A stretch of 64,000 bases of DNA from JAPKYZ01 sp033763835 (GCA_033763835.1 JANRJS010000038.1:1-64000), one strand, 5' to 3'; shown: positions 24,697 to 34,177, counted from the first letter of the stretch. The notes: generated by a model from the letters alone, not told the origin. A program made the numbers and translations.

Positions 24697-25257
24697 ATGA
24701 AGTCCGCGGAAAGCGCCGTGCCCGTCACGGCGCTTCTGCACGCTTGGCGCGATGGCGACCCTAGCGCCGCCGAGCGATTGATCCCCCTACTCTACGGCCA
24801 GCTTCGCGCGCTGGCTCGAAAACATCTGAGCCGAGAATCGCCGGGACACACGCTCCCGGCGACGGCTTTGGTTCACGAAGCCTATCTCAAAATCGCGGGC
24901 AAGGATTTCGAGATCGCCGACCGCGTCCATTTCCTCGCGTTGGCGTCGCGGGTGATGCGGCGTCTTCTGATCGATCACGCGCGAACCGGGCGGCGGGGTA
25001 AGCGGGGCGGCGGGGCGGTGAAGCTTTCGCTCGACGAGGCCGTCCAAGTGGGCCGCGAGCCGGACGAGGATTTACTGGCCCTCGATGCGGCGCTCACCGA
25101 GATGGCCGCGTTCGACCCCCGTAAAGCCGAGTTGATCGAGACGATTTATTTTGGCGGAATGACGGTGGCGGAAGCCGCCGAAGCCGCCGGGGTTTCCGAA
25201 TCGACCGCCGCCCGCGAGGTGCGCGCCGCGAAAGCGTGGCTCTACGCCCGCCTCTGA
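24697..25257 (+). CDS. ECF-type RNA polymerase sigma factor (kinase-associated group)
   Basis: A 186-aa sigma factor. It has region 2 (YGQLRALARKHLSRES, LPATALVHEAYLKIAG, RVHFLALASRVMRRLLIDHA) and region 4 (LIETIYFGGMTVAEAAEAAG, VSESTAAREVRAAKAWLYAR). It matches the TIGR02999-type ECF group common in Acidobacteriota and Planctomycetes, whose members often sit beside Ser/Thr kinases that control them. The kinase gene starts 13 bp downstream, consistent with that. No anti-sigma factor is present. Confidence 0.9.
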   Translation: MKSAESAVPVTALLHAWRDGDPSAAERLIPLLYGQLRALARKHLSRESPGHTLPATALVHEAYLKIAGKDFEIADRVHFLALASRVMRRLLIDHARTGRRGKRGGGAVKLSLDEAVQVGREPDEDLLALDAALTEMAAFDPRKAELIETIYFGGMTVAEAAEAAGVSESTAAREVRAAKAWLYARL

Positions 25258-25270
25258 CCCAACCCGCGCG

Positions 25271-26203
25271 ATGACACCCGAGCGCTGGCGGCAAATCGAA
25301 GCGCTCTTCGAGGAGGCCTGCGCTCTCGACGGGGCCGAGCGCGACGTCTATCTGGCGGAGCGTTGCGGCGAGGATCCCGGCCTTCGCCAAGCGGTGGAAG
25401 AAATGCTGGCCGCGGAGGAGCGGGCGCCGCGAGTTCTCACCGATGCCGCCGCCGCGCTGCCGGCCGTCACCCATTGGTTTCCCGCTCCGGAGTCGATCGC
25501 GGCCGGGGCCGAAATCGGGGACTGGCGGCTGATCGAGCCGATCGGCCGCGGCGGGATGGGCCAGGTATGGCGGGCCGAACGAATCGCCGACTTCCGCCAA
25601 CAGGCCGCCCTGAAGATCATCCACGCCCATTTAGCGACACCCGCGTTGATCGAGCGGTTTCGAGCGGAGCGGCAAATGCTGGCGGCGCTGACGCATCCGC
25701 ATATCGCCCAGGTGCTCGACGGCGGCAGCACGGCGGAAGGGCTGCCCTTCGTGGCGATGGAATACGTTCCGGGCGAGCCGCTGGACCGCTATGTACGCGG
25801 GCGAAAGGCCGGGGTGGAGGAACGGCTCGACTTGTTCGCCCAGGTTTGCGACGCGGTGGCGGCGGCGCACCGGTCTCTAATCGTCCATCGCGACATCAAA
25901 CCCGCCAATATTCTGGTCGCCGGCGGCCAAACGAAACTCCTCGACTTCGGAATCGCGAAGCTGCTTGGTGGCGAACCGGGCCAAGCGGCGTTGACCCTGC
26001 CGGGCGAGCGGATGTTCACAGCCGAGTACGCGAGTCCCGAGCAAGTTTGCGGAGGCGCGATCACGACGGCCAGCGACGTATATTCCCTGGGTGCGGTTCT
26101 CTACGAATTGCTCGCGGATCGCCGCCCCTTCGATTTCTGCACCGCTTCGATGAGCGAGTTGGTGCGCCAAGTCTCGACGGTCGATCCGCCGCCGCCGCGC
26201 TGA
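25271..26203 (+). pseudogene. Ser/Thr protein kinase, N-terminal part of a broken kinase-TPR gene
   Basis: 310 residues read before a TGA. The kinase domain starts near 86 with the Gly loop IGRGGMGQVW, Lys115 in AALKII, catalytic HRDIKPAN (206-213), DFG (225-227) and the APE-like SPEQV (255-259). It stops at VSTVDPPPPR, within the large C-lobe, before the conserved arginine helix and the usual juxtamembrane segment. The transmembrane and TPR part continues immediately in another frame. The ATP site and catalytic residues are intact, but the fold is truncated. It was probably encoded as one protein with the following segment and partnered the ECF sigma factor upstream. Confidence 0.75.
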
Positions 26204-27594
26204 TCGTCACGACGCTGGTCGGGGGTTCCGTGGCGGTAGGCGTGTTCGCGCGGCGGGCGCAGCGGGAAGCCGCATTGGCCAATTCCACGACGGAGTTCCT
26301 GTCGAGCGTCTTCGCCGGCGCCAATCCCTACAACACGCCGGGCGGGGCGACGGCGCGCGACTTGCTCGACCGTGGCGCGGCGCGGATCGAAACCGAACTG
26401 AAGGCGCAGCCGGAAGTGCGGATGCGGTTGACTGGGATTATCGGGCGCGCCTACCGGCAATTGGGGCAATTCGATCGCGCCGTGGGGCTGCTCGAGAAAT
26501 CGGCCGCCGACTACCGCGCGGCGGGCCGGACGGAAGACTTGGCGTATGCGTCGATCCTGCTGGAACTCGGCGCCGTTCACCGTAGCGCGTCGAAGTACGA
26601 CGAGGCGGAGGCGTGCGCCAGGCAGGCGCTCGCGATCGTCGACCGGCTGGCTCCCGGGGATTCGATCGAACGGGCGGATACCCTAAATGGCCTGGGTTTG
26701 ACGCTGTTCAACCGCCGGAAATTCGACGAAGGAGAGCGGTTGCTGACCGAGGCGCTGGGGATTCACGAACGGAGGTTGGGCGGGGATCACGACTCGGCGA
26801 CCGAGACGCGGAACAATCTCGCCATTCTGTTGTTCGACCGCGGCGATTGGAATCGGGCGGAGCCGTTGATGCGGCGGAATCTCGATGTCCGGCTGAGGAC
26901 GCTCGGCGAGTTTCACCCCTCCACTTCGACGGCGCTGAACAACCTGTCGTTCGTGGTAGGCACTTTGGGAAATAACACGGAGCGGGAGGTCCTAACGAGG
27001 CGGTCCCTGGCCATTCGGCGTAAGGTGTTCGGCGAGGACCACCCGGATACGGCTAACGCCTGGAGCGTCCACGCCCAGGCGTTATTCTCGTTGGGGCGGA
27101 GCCGCGAAGCGGCGGAGGAACTGCGCCGGGCGATCGCGATCGATCGAAAGTCGCTCCGGCCCAATCACGCGGAGACGCTGCTGAAGAAGCAGTATCTGGC
27201 GTCCGCGCTGCACGATTTGGGCGAACTGGCCGAGGCCGGGGCGTTGGCCCGCGAGGTTGCCGAAAAGCGGCGCGAAGCGAAGGTCGACGCGGCGCTCATC
27301 GCCAACGCCACATTGATCGAGGGCCGGGTGGCCGCCGCGCAATCGCGCTTCGCCTTGGCGCGCGAGCTCATGACGGAGGCGTTACGTATCTATCGCGAGC
27401 GGAAGCGGGCTCGGAACGCCGCGGAGGCGTTGTGGCTACTGGGGCAAATGGAGCGGAAGTTAGGGCGGTTCGCCGAAGCGCAGGCGCTACTGACGGAATC
27501 GGTGGCGATTTACCGGGCCGAACTCGGGGATGCGTATTCGTCGACTCGCCGCGCGGAGGCGGAACTGGCGGCGGCTAACTCTCGCGCTCGGTGA
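26191..27594 (+). pseudogene. Transmembrane-TPR C-terminal part of the broken kinase gene
   Basis: About 467 codons open in a frame different from the kinase part. They begin with a transmembrane helix (AALIVTTLVGGSVAVGVFA), then coiled and TPR_12-type repeats (LGQFDRAVGLLEKSAADYRA, KYDEAEACARQALAIVDRL, LNNLSFVVGTL). This is the usual C-terminal half of acidobacterial kinase-TPR receptors. There is no convincing start; GTG 26230, GTG 26242 and ATG 26421 are in frame. Roughly 80 residues normally between kinase and helix appear missing, so a deletion as well as a frame change occurred, or the assembly collapsed here. Confidence 0.7.
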
Positions 27595-28576
27595 CCAGAT
27601 CCGTCACCGCCGCCAGCGCTTCCTGATACCGCGATTCCGGGAATGTGGCGATGAGCGTGCGGGCGCGCTCGGTAAAGAAGTTCGCGCGTTCGCGGGCGCG
27701 GGCCAAGCCACGGCGTTCGCGAATGAACTCTTGAATGCGCGAGAGCGGAACGCGCGAGTAATTGCCGTCGCGCAGCACGGTCTCGACATCCTGGCGCTCC
27801 TGCGGCGTGGCGTCTTCAAGGGCGTAAATCAAAGGCAGCGTGACTTTGCCCTCTTGCAGATCGTTCCCCACCGGTTTGCCGAGCACCTTTTCCCGCGCGG
27901 TGAAATCGAGCAGATCGTCCACCAGTTGGAAGGCCATGCCGAGGTTCCAAGCGAATTCGCTCAACCGGCTCTCGACCGCCTCGTCGGCGCCCCCCGCCAC
28001 CGCGCCCAGCCGCGCGCAGGCGGAGAAGAGCGCCGCCGTCTTGCGGTCGATCAACTCCATGTAGTCGGTTTCGGAGACGTCGATCCGGCCGATTCGCTGC
28101 AACTGGATCAACTCGCCCTCGACCATCAGTTGCGTTAGCCCAATCAGTACGTCGAGCACATGGAAATTCCGCATGCGCAACGCCACCTGGAACGCCTGCA
28201 TATACATCCAGTCGCCCGCCAGAACGCTGGCGTGATTGCCCCAGATCACGTTCGCCGAAGGCCGCCCTCGACGAGTCGTGGCCACATCGATCACATCATC
28301 GTGGACGAGGGTCGCGGCGTGGATCATTTCGACGACGGCCGCGAGTTGGATGGCGTCGCGGTTCGGTTCGGTGAACAGGCGCGTCGAAAGCAGCAGCAGG
28401 GTGGGCCGGATACGTTTGCCGCCCGCCGAGTGCAGATAGCGGGCGATCTCGGAAATCTGTTCGACGGAGCCGACACATTCGTCGGCGATAAAGGCTTCGA
28501 CTTGTTCGAGATCCGCCGCTACGAGGCCTTGAATTTCGCGCGCGGTGAGGGCCGCTCCGAGTTTGCCGAACGCCAT
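27575..28576 (-). CDS. Polyprenyl diphosphate synthase (IspB/octaprenyl type)
   Basis: A 333-aa trans-isoprenyl diphosphate synthase. The first Asp-rich motif is DDVID (93-97) and the second DDLLD (220-224), with GGKRIRP before and GKVTLPLIYAL after. These enzymes make the long isoprenoid side chain of quinones or other carriers; chain length cannot be read here. It ends 20 bp inside the convergent TPR segment. The TatD gene follows 12 bp upstream on the same strand. Confidence 0.92.
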   Translation of the reverse strand: MAFGKLGAALTAREIQGLVAADLEQVEAFIADECVGSVEQISEIARYLHSAGGKRIRPTLLLLSTRLFTEPNRDAIQLAAVVEMIHAATLVHDDVIDVATTRRGRPSANVIWGNHASVLAGDWMYMQAFQVALRMRNFHVLDVLIGLTQLMVEGELIQLQRIGRIDVSETDYMELIDRKTAALFSACARLGAVAGGADEAVESRLSEFAWNLGMAFQLVDDLLDFTAREKVLGKPVGNDLQEGKVTLPLIYALEDATPQERQDVETVLRDGNYSRVPLSRIQEFIRERRGLARARERANFFTERARTLIATFPESRYQEALAAVTDLVTERES

Positions 28577-28588
28577 GAATGGGAACCT

Positions 28589-29326
28589 TTAGTGTAAACC
28601 GAACAGCTGGTTGAAATTGTCCGTCGTAATGCGATCGATTTCCTGGACGCTCGTCCCGCGTAACTCGGCAAGCTTCCGGGCGGTGTGCGCCATGAGCGCC
28701 GGTTCGTTGCGTTTTCCGCGCTTCGGCACGGGTGCAAGATAAGGGGCGTCGGTTTCGAGCAAGATTCGATCTGCGGGGGCGAGTTTCGCCGCTTCTTGCA
28801 CGTTTGCCGCTTTAGGGAATGTGATCACACCGCCGAAAGCCAGGTGGAAATTCATCGCGACGGACCGCTCGGCTTCCGCGGGTCCCCCGGAAAAGCAGTG
28901 CATGATGCCGGGGCCTTTCCAGTGCTCCGCGAGAATCGCGAACGTATCGTCCCAAGCCTCGCGAGTGTGGATAACCACGGGCAGGTTCAATTCGGCGGCG
29001 AGTTCCAGATGCTCGATAAAAACTCGACGCTGCACGTCGCGCGGAGCGAAGTCGTAGTGATAGTCGAGTCCGATTTCTCCAATCGCCACAACTTTTGGAT
29101 GCCGGGCGAGGTCGCGCAGACGGGGAATCGTTTCCGCATCGGCTTGCCCGGCGCGGTGCGGATGGACGCCCACGCTCGCGAGCAGACAATCGTAGCGGTG
29201 GACCAGATCGAGCGGCGGATCGATGGCCAGCATTCGCGTGATACCCGCGTCCTTCGCGCGCGCGAACATTTCTTCGCGATCGGAGTCGAACGCTTCGTCG
29301 TCGGGGTGAAAGTGGCTGTCGATCAC
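28589..29326 (-). CDS. tatD: TatD family metal-dependent hydrolase
   Basis: A 245-aa TIM-barrel metallohydrolase. It starts MIDSHFHPDDEAFD, the N-terminal HxH site. GEIGLDYHYDFAP carries the bridging Glu, VIHTREAWDDTF and GIMHCFSGG further His ligands, and LLETDAPYLAPVP the final Asp. Members are 3'-5' DNA exonucleases or D-aminoacyl-tRNA-deacylase-like repair enzymes. The common tatD-metG order is kept here: metG lies 10 bp upstream on the same strand, so it is probably one operon. Confidence 0.92.
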   Translation of the reverse strand: MIDSHFHPDDEAFDSDREEMFARAKDAGITRMLAIDPPLDLVHRYDCLLASVGVHPHRAGQADAETIPRLRDLARHPKVVAIGEIGLDYHYDFAPRDVQRRVFIEHLELAAELNLPVVIHTREAWDDTFAILAEHWKGPGIMHCFSGGPAEAERSVAMNFHLAFGGVITFPKAANVQEAAKLAPADRILLETDAPYLAPVPKRGKRNEPALMAHTARKLAELRGTSVQEIDRITTDNFNQLFGLH

Positions 29327-29336
29327 CGCCGGGTTC

Positions 29337-31160
29337 CTACTTGAGGCGAGCGCCGACGGGAACGTCTTCGAGGAAGCTCACTAACGCAGGCGAGCCGCCT
29401 TCAAGCGACGCGGCGACGATCATCCCCTGGGATTCGAAGCCGCGCATTTTGCGGGGCGCGAGGTTGGCGACAATCGCCACTTTGCGTCCGATCAATTTTT
29501 CCGGCTCGTAGTATTGCGCAATACCGGCGAGGATGGTGCGCGGTTGCGGCTCGCCGATATCGATGGTGAGGTGCAGCAGTTTATCCGCCTTGGGGATGCG
29601 CTGCGCGGTCAGCACTTGGCCCACGCGCAAATCGACCTTCAGGAAATCGTCGATCGAAATGTGGGCGGGTTCGGGCGCTTTCGGCGCTTCCGGCTCTCCC
29701 GTCTTCGGGGATAGCAGTTCCTTTTGGCGCGCCAGTTCTTCTTGTTCGAGTTCTTGCATTTTCGGGATCGCTTCTTTCGCGTCGGCGCGCGGGTATACGG
29801 GAGATAACTCGCCGCCCGACATTTGCTCGCGAATCTTCGCGACGGACTCGGGAATTACCGGCTCGGCTAAGTCGCAGATTAACTTCAATCCGCCCATTGC
29901 GTAACCGAGAGTGACTCTTGCGTCTTCTTCGCCTTGTTTCCACGGCGCTTGAGTGACTAAGTACTGGTCGAGGTGGGTGACGATTTCCCAGATCGCGGCC
30001 AGCGCTTTGTGAAACTCGAAAGCCTCGTAGTGTTCGCGGGCGCGACGGGCGGCTTCATGCTCGAAATCGCCGGGCTCGACGCCGTACTGCCGGGCTAACT
30101 TGAGCGTTCGCGCGGCTAAGTTGCCCAGGCCGTTGGCTAAGTCCGCGTTGTAGCGAGTGACCAGCGCGTCGAAGGAAAAGTTACCGTCGGACCCGAAAGG
30201 GACTTCGCGTAGCAGGAAATACCGTAACGCGTCCGCGCCGAGCACTTTCTGGATCGGTGTCGCTCGCACGATATTCCCCTTCGACTTCGACATCTTGTCG
30301 TTCTCGAATAGCAGCCATCCGTGCGCGAAGACTTTCTTCGGCAGCGGCCAATCGGCGGCTTTCAGGAACGCAGGCCAATAAATGGCGTGGAAGCGGAGAA
30401 TCTCCTTGCCGATCAAATGCAGGTCGGCCGGCCATCGGTCTTCGCCCGCAACCGCCGAATAGTAGGCCATCAGCGCGTCGAACCAGACGTAAAACACTTG
30501 CCCAGGCGCGTCCGGCACAGGAATTCCCCATTTCACGGTGGAGCGGGAGATCGATAGGTCCTTCAGCCCGCCGTCCTGTTTCAGGAAAGCCATCACTTCG
30601 TTGCGCCGGATTTCCGGTTGACAGAAATCGGGATTCGCTTCGTGAAACTCGACTAACCAATCGCGAAACGCGGATAACTTGAAGTAATAATTTTCTTCGG
30701 TAATAAACTCGAGCGGACGCCCGCAATCGGGGCAAGGGTCGCCCGCTTTCGCGTCGTTGACATAAAGCTCGTCGAAGAAGCAGTAGCAGCCCGAGTAAGT
30801 ACCCTGATAAACGTGCCCCCGCTCCTTACAGCGTAGGAATAACTCTTGAACATTAGTGGCGTGCTTCGGATCGGTGGTCCGCTGAAAGCGATCGTAAGCC
30901 AATCCGAACTCGTCCCAGGTACGACGAAACTCGTTAGCCACAATATCGGTGAACTCTTTCGGGTCCTTCGACTGAGCCGCCGCCGCTCGAGCGATTTTCT
31001 GCCCGTGCTCGTCGGTGCCGGTAGTCAAAATCACTTCGACGCCTTGCGACTGCTTCCAGCGCTTGATGACATCCGCGGCGATGGTCGTGTAAGTGTGCCC
31101 GATGTGCGGGGCGGCGTTGACGTAGTAGATCGGGGTCGTCAGATAGTACTTATCGGGCAT
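29337..31160 (-). CDS. metG: Methionyl-tRNA synthetase
   Basis: A 607-aa class I synthetase charging tRNA-Met. The HIGH motif is HIGH at 19-22 and KMSKS is KMSKS at 289-293. A zinc-knuckle insertion lies at about 125-146 (CYC and CPDC). The anticodon-binding helical domain follows at about 340-480. A C-terminal EMAP/Trbp111-type tRNA-binding domain is at about 505-607 (VDLRVGQVLTAQRIPKADKL). Its start overlaps the larC stop by 11 bp. Confidence 0.97.
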   Translation of the reverse strand: MPDKYYLTTPIYYVNAAPHIGHTYTTIAADVIKRWKQSQGVEVILTTGTDEHGQKIARAAAAQSKDPKEFTDIVANEFRRTWDEFGLAYDRFQRTTDPKHATNVQELFLRCKERGHVYQGTYSGCYCFFDELYVNDAKAGDPCPDCGRPLEFITEENYYFKLSAFRDWLVEFHEANPDFCQPEIRRNEVMAFLKQDGGLKDLSISRSTVKWGIPVPDAPGQVFYVWFDALMAYYSAVAGEDRWPADLHLIGKEILRFHAIYWPAFLKAADWPLPKKVFAHGWLLFENDKMSKSKGNIVRATPIQKVLGADALRYFLLREVPFGSDGNFSFDALVTRYNADLANGLGNLAARTLKLARQYGVEPGDFEHEAARRAREHYEAFEFHKALAAIWEIVTHLDQYLVTQAPWKQGEEDARVTLGYAMGGLKLICDLAEPVIPESVAKIREQMSGGELSPVYPRADAKEAIPKMQELEQEELARQKELLSPKTGEPEAPKAPEPAHISIDDFLKVDLRVGQVLTAQRIPKADKLLHLTIDIGEPQPRTILAGIAQYYEPEKLIGRKVAIVANLAPRKMRGFESQGMIVAASLEGGSPALVSFLEDVPVGARLK

Positions 31161-32295
31161 GCAGTAGGGCGGCGGCGATCACGTCGCGCAGCGGTATGCC
31201 TTTCTCTTCGGCGATTTGGCGGCAGTCGTCGTACTCGGGGGCGGCGTGGCCTTGGGCGATCTTGACGCGCACCGGTCCCCACTGCGTCTCGACGGTGCGG
31301 ATTTCGCGCTCCAGCACGCGGCGCTCGGCGGCGACGATTCGCAACCCGAGCGTCGGCGTCTCGGCGAACACGACCGCCGCCAGCCGCTCGCGATCCTCGG
31401 GTTTGGCCACCACGCGCAGCAGCGAGCCGGGCCGGTTCTTCTTCATGTAGATGGGCTCGATCGAAGCGTCGAGCGCCCCTTCGCGCATCAGTCGTTCCAG
31501 CGTGTAGCCCAAAATCTGCGGCGAGGCGTCGTCGATGTTCGCCTCTATCACCGAGACGGCCGTGGCCTCCGTAGCGCGCGAAGCTTCGCCGATCAGAACC
31601 CGCAGCAGATTCGCCTGTTGGGGGAAATCTTTATCGCCCGCGCCGAAGCCGGTGGCGTGAAGGCTCATGGCAGGCATCGGTCCAAAGGCGGTCGCCATCG
31701 CCGCCGCGATCGCCGCGCCGGTGGGCGTGGTCAACTCAACCTGCGGACCGCTCGAATACACCGGCTTGTCCTTAAGCATCAGCGCCGTCGCCGGAGTGGG
31801 CACGGGCATCACGCCGTGATCCGCCGTTACGGTGCCGCCGCCAACATTGATCGGCGAGCATGCGATGCGCTCGATGCCGAGTAGATCGAACCCAATCGCC
31901 GCGCCGACGATGTCGCAGATGGAATCGATCGCGCCGACTTCGTGGAAGTGCACTTTGCGAATTTCAATGCCGTGCACCTGCGCCTCCGCTTCGCCCAGGA
32001 CCGTGAAAATCTTCGTGGCGATGGCCTTCGCATTCGATGGAATGGGCGACTTCTCGATCATCTCGACGATGTGGTGCAAGTGGCGGTGTTTCTTGTCGCC
32101 CTCCGGAATATCGACGTGAAATTTAGTGCCGGCAATGCCCTTGCGCTTGGTGCGTTCGACGCGAAACGAAGCGCCGGTTTCGAGCGAACGCAGGCCGTCG
32201 AGCAGCGTCTCGCGATCCGCGCCCGCGTCGAGCAGCGCGCCGACGGTCATATCGCCGGCGATGCCCGAGTAGGCGTCGAAATAAGCGGTAATCAT
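31150..32295 (-). CDS. larC: Nickel-pincer cofactor biosynthesis protein LarC
   Basis: A 381-aa protein starting MITAYFDAYSGIAGDM, the conserved LarC N-terminus. HLHHIVEMIEKS, VHFHEVGAIDSICDIVGA and VPTPATALML are also visible. LarC inserts nickel into the pyridinium dithiocarboxylate precursor of the cofactor used by LarA-type racemases. In Lactobacillus the protein needs a programmed frameshift; here it is one continuous frame. No larA, larB or larE is in this window. It overlaps metG by 11 bp and is divergent from the cupin gene. Confidence 0.9.
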   Translation of the reverse strand: MITAYFDAYSGIAGDMTVGALLDAGADRETLLDGLRSLETGASFRVERTKRKGIAGTKFHVDIPEGDKKHRHLHHIVEMIEKSPIPSNAKAIATKIFTVLGEAEAQVHGIEIRKVHFHEVGAIDSICDIVGAAIGFDLLGIERIACSPINVGGGTVTADHGVMPVPTPATALMLKDKPVYSSGPQVELTTPTGAAIAAAMATAFGPMPAMSLHATGFGAGDKDFPQQANLLRVLIGEASRATEATAVSVIEANIDDASPQILGYTLERLMREGALDASIEPIYMKKNRPGSLLRVVAKPEDRERLAAVVFAETPTLGLRIVAAERRVLEREIRTVETQWGPVRVKIAQGHAAPEYDDCRQIAEEKGIPLRDVIAAALLHAR

Positions 32296-32318
32296 CGGAT
32301 CGCCCCTATTATCGCAGT
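32296..32318. promoter_or_regulatory. 23-bp divergent intergenic region with a shared TATTAT box
   Basis: TATTAT (32307-32312) ends 6 nt before the plus-strand ATG at 32319. Its complement gives GATAAT (32313-32308), which ends 12 nt before the minus-strand larC ATG, with an AGGGG stretch in between. One AT-rich box could thus serve both genes. Confidence 0.45.
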
Positions 32319-32678
32319 ATGGACAAGGTGAATCTCGCCGCGAAGTTCGGCCTCTTCGACGCGCATTGGCAACCGAAGATCGTGGGGGAGTTGAACGGCC
32401 AGCAAGTCAAGCTGGTCAAATTCCGGGGCGAGTTCGTCTGGCACAGCCACGACAACGAAGACGAGATGTTCCTGGTGGTACGGGGCGAATTTCGGATGGA
32501 GTTGCGCGATCGCATAATCGAGTTGCGCGAAGGCGAGTTTCTCATCGTGCCCCGAGGCGTGGAACATCGTCCCGTGGCGGAGCGCGAAGTCCACGTCATG
32601 TTGTTCGAGCCTATCGGAACTCGCAATACGGGCGATGTCGCAGGTGCGCTAACGGCGGAGGCACTAGAGCGGATTTAG
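32319..32678 (+). CDS. Small cupin domain protein
   Basis: A 119-aa single-domain cupin. Motif 1 WHSHDNEDEMFLVVRGEF supplies two His and a Glu, and motif 2 IVPRGVEHRPVAE a further His, so a metal site is complete. It lacks a signal peptide, unlike the cupin at 14928-15329. The substrate is unknown. It is divergent from larC and overlaps the 3' end of purK by 15 bp. Confidence 0.85.
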   Translation: MDKVNLAAKFGLFDAHWQPKIVGELNGQQVKLVKFRGEFVWHSHDNEDEMFLVVRGEFRMELRDRIIELREGEFLIVPRGVEHRPVAEREVHVMLFEPIGTRNTGDVAGALTAEALERI

Positions 32679-33704
32679 CCGCTTGCGCGCCGCGACGACG
32701 ATTTCCGCCGCCTCGTCTGGCGTTGCCGCGAGCGCCGTTAAGTGGCCCATTTTGCGACCGGGGCGCGGCGAGTCCTTGCCATATAAGTGCAGCTTGACGC
32801 GCGGGTCGGCAAGGGCGGCGGCCCAGTTCGGTTCGCCGTTGTCCCATACGTCGCCCAGCAGGTTGGCCATTGCGGTCGGGCGTAGATATTCGGTCGACCC
32901 CAGCGGCCAACCCATGACGGCTCGCACTTGCTGTTCGAACTGCGAGGTGGCGCACGCTTCGATGGTGAGGTGACCCGAGTTGTGCGGGCGCGGCGCGAGT
33001 TCGTTCACGAGCAGCGTGCCATTGGCTAACTGAAAAAACTCGACGCAGAGCACGCCCACGACGCCGAGCGCTTCGAGGATGCGTTGCGCGATGGCGATGG
33101 CGTTATCCGCATCGGCGACGGGCGCTTTGGAAATGTCGAGGATATGGTTACGGTGCGTATTTTCGATAACGCCGAAGTGCGCGAATTCGCCCGTCAAGCC
33201 GCGCGCGGCGACGACGCTCACCTCGCGAGTGAAGGGCACCCAGCCTTCGAGCACGCTCGGCTCGCCGGTCCATGCTCGACGCGCTTCCTCAAGGTCGGCG
33301 ACCCGCCGCTGGCCCTTGCCGTCGTAGCCGAAGCCTGCGGTTTTGAGAACGCCGGGGTAGGGACCGCAGTCGAGGTCCTCACGCCTTAGGATCGCCGTAA
33401 AGGGCGCGGTGGCGAACCCATGCTCGCGCAGCCAAGTCTTCTCGCGAAGGCGATTTTGGGTGGTGTGGAGAACTTCGAACGATGGGCGGACCGCCGCACG
33501 GGTGGGAAACGCCGAAACGTTTTCGAACTCGAATGTGAGGACGTCGCACTCGGCGACTCGTAGGTCGTCAGCCACTTGCCCGGCAGGCGAAGAGCGATCG
33601 AAGGGCTCAACTGCGACGCGCAATCCGAGACGCCGCGCCGCCAGCGCCGTCATGCGGCCGAGTTGTCCGTTGCCTAAGATTCCTAGAATCGGGGAACGGT
33701 TCAC
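32664..33704 (-). CDS. purK: 5-(carboxyamino)imidazole ribonucleotide synthase
   Basis: A 346-aa ATP-grasp enzyme of de novo purine synthesis, converting AIR, bicarbonate and ATP to N5-CAIR. It has an N-terminal Rossmann-like domain (LGILGNGQLGRMTALAARRL), an ATP-grasp core (VLKTAGFGYDGKGQRRV) and VEFFQLANGTLLVNELAPRP with PHNSGHLTIEACATSQFEQ. The start overlaps the purE stop by 4 bp, so purE and purK are translationally coupled. Confidence 0.95.
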   Translation of the reverse strand: MNRSPILGILGNGQLGRMTALAARRLGLRVAVEPFDRSSPAGQVADDLRVAECDVLTFEFENVSAFPTRAAVRPSFEVLHTTQNRLREKTWLREHGFATAPFTAILRREDLDCGPYPGVLKTAGFGYDGKGQRRVADLEEARRAWTGEPSVLEGWVPFTREVSVVAARGLTGEFAHFGVIENTHRNHILDISKAPVADADNAIAIAQRILEALGVVGVLCVEFFQLANGTLLVNELAPRPHNSGHLTIEACATSQFEQQVRAVMGWPLGSTEYLRPTAMANLLGDVWDNGEPNWAAALADPRVKLHLYGKDSPRPGRKMGHLTALAATPDEAAEIVVAARKRLNPL

Positions 33705-34177
33705 TCGGGGACTTCCGCTACCGCCGCCGTCTGCGCCGCGCGCCAGCCTTCGAGCCGGGCGAGTAAATCCGGATCGGAATTCGCGAGGATCGCCGCCGCG
33801 AGAAGCGCCGCGTTCTTCGCCCCCGCCTCTCCGATGGCGAGCGTTCCCACAGGCACGCCGCCCGGCATCTGGACGATCGAGAGCAGCGAATCGATTCCTT
33901 TGAGCGCGCGGCTTTCGATAGGCACGCCGAGTACGGGAAGGCTGGTCTGTGCGGCGATCATTCCAGGTAGATGGGCCGCTCCGCCTGCGCCCGCGACGAT
34001 CACGGCGAAGCCTTCGGCCCGCGCCTGCCGCGCGAAATCGCGCATGCGTTCCGGGGTGCGGTGCGCGGAGACGATGCGCGCTTCATGCTCGACGCCGAGC
34101 GCCGCCAGAGTTTCCGCCGCGTAGCGCATGGTGGCCCAGTCCGATTGGGAGCCCATCACGATCGCCACGCGGGCCAC
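33701..34177 (-). CDS. purE: N5-carboxyaminoimidazole ribonucleotide mutase
   Basis: A 158-aa class I PurE. It has the N-terminal VAIVMGSQSDWATM, the active-site stretch VSAHRTPERM with the conserved His, the AGGAAHLPGMIAAQT loop and VPIESRALKGIDSLLSIVQM. The enzyme moves the carboxyl group of N5-CAIR to form CAIR, after PurK. It starts 4 bp after the icd stop and is transcribed in the order icd-purE-purK. Confidence 0.95.
   Translation of the reverse strand: MARVAIVMGSQSDWATMRYAAETLAALGVEHEARIVSAHRTPERMRDFARQARAEGFAVIVAGAGGAAHLPGMIAAQTSLPVLGVPIESRALKGIDSLLSIVQMPGGVPVGTLAIGEAGAKNAALLAAAILANSDPDLLARLEGWRAAQTAAVAEVPE

Noticed and set aside
25363..26190. Long frame running through the kinase region in the TPR reading frame
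   Set aside because: It is Arg/Gly-rich low-information sequence, while the other frame shows a clear kinase; only the part after about 26190 is coding.
26140..26260. Programmed ribosomal frameshift joining kinase and TPR parts
   Set aside because: There is no slippery heptamer, and conserved residues between the parts appear to be missing, which a frameshift alone would not explain.
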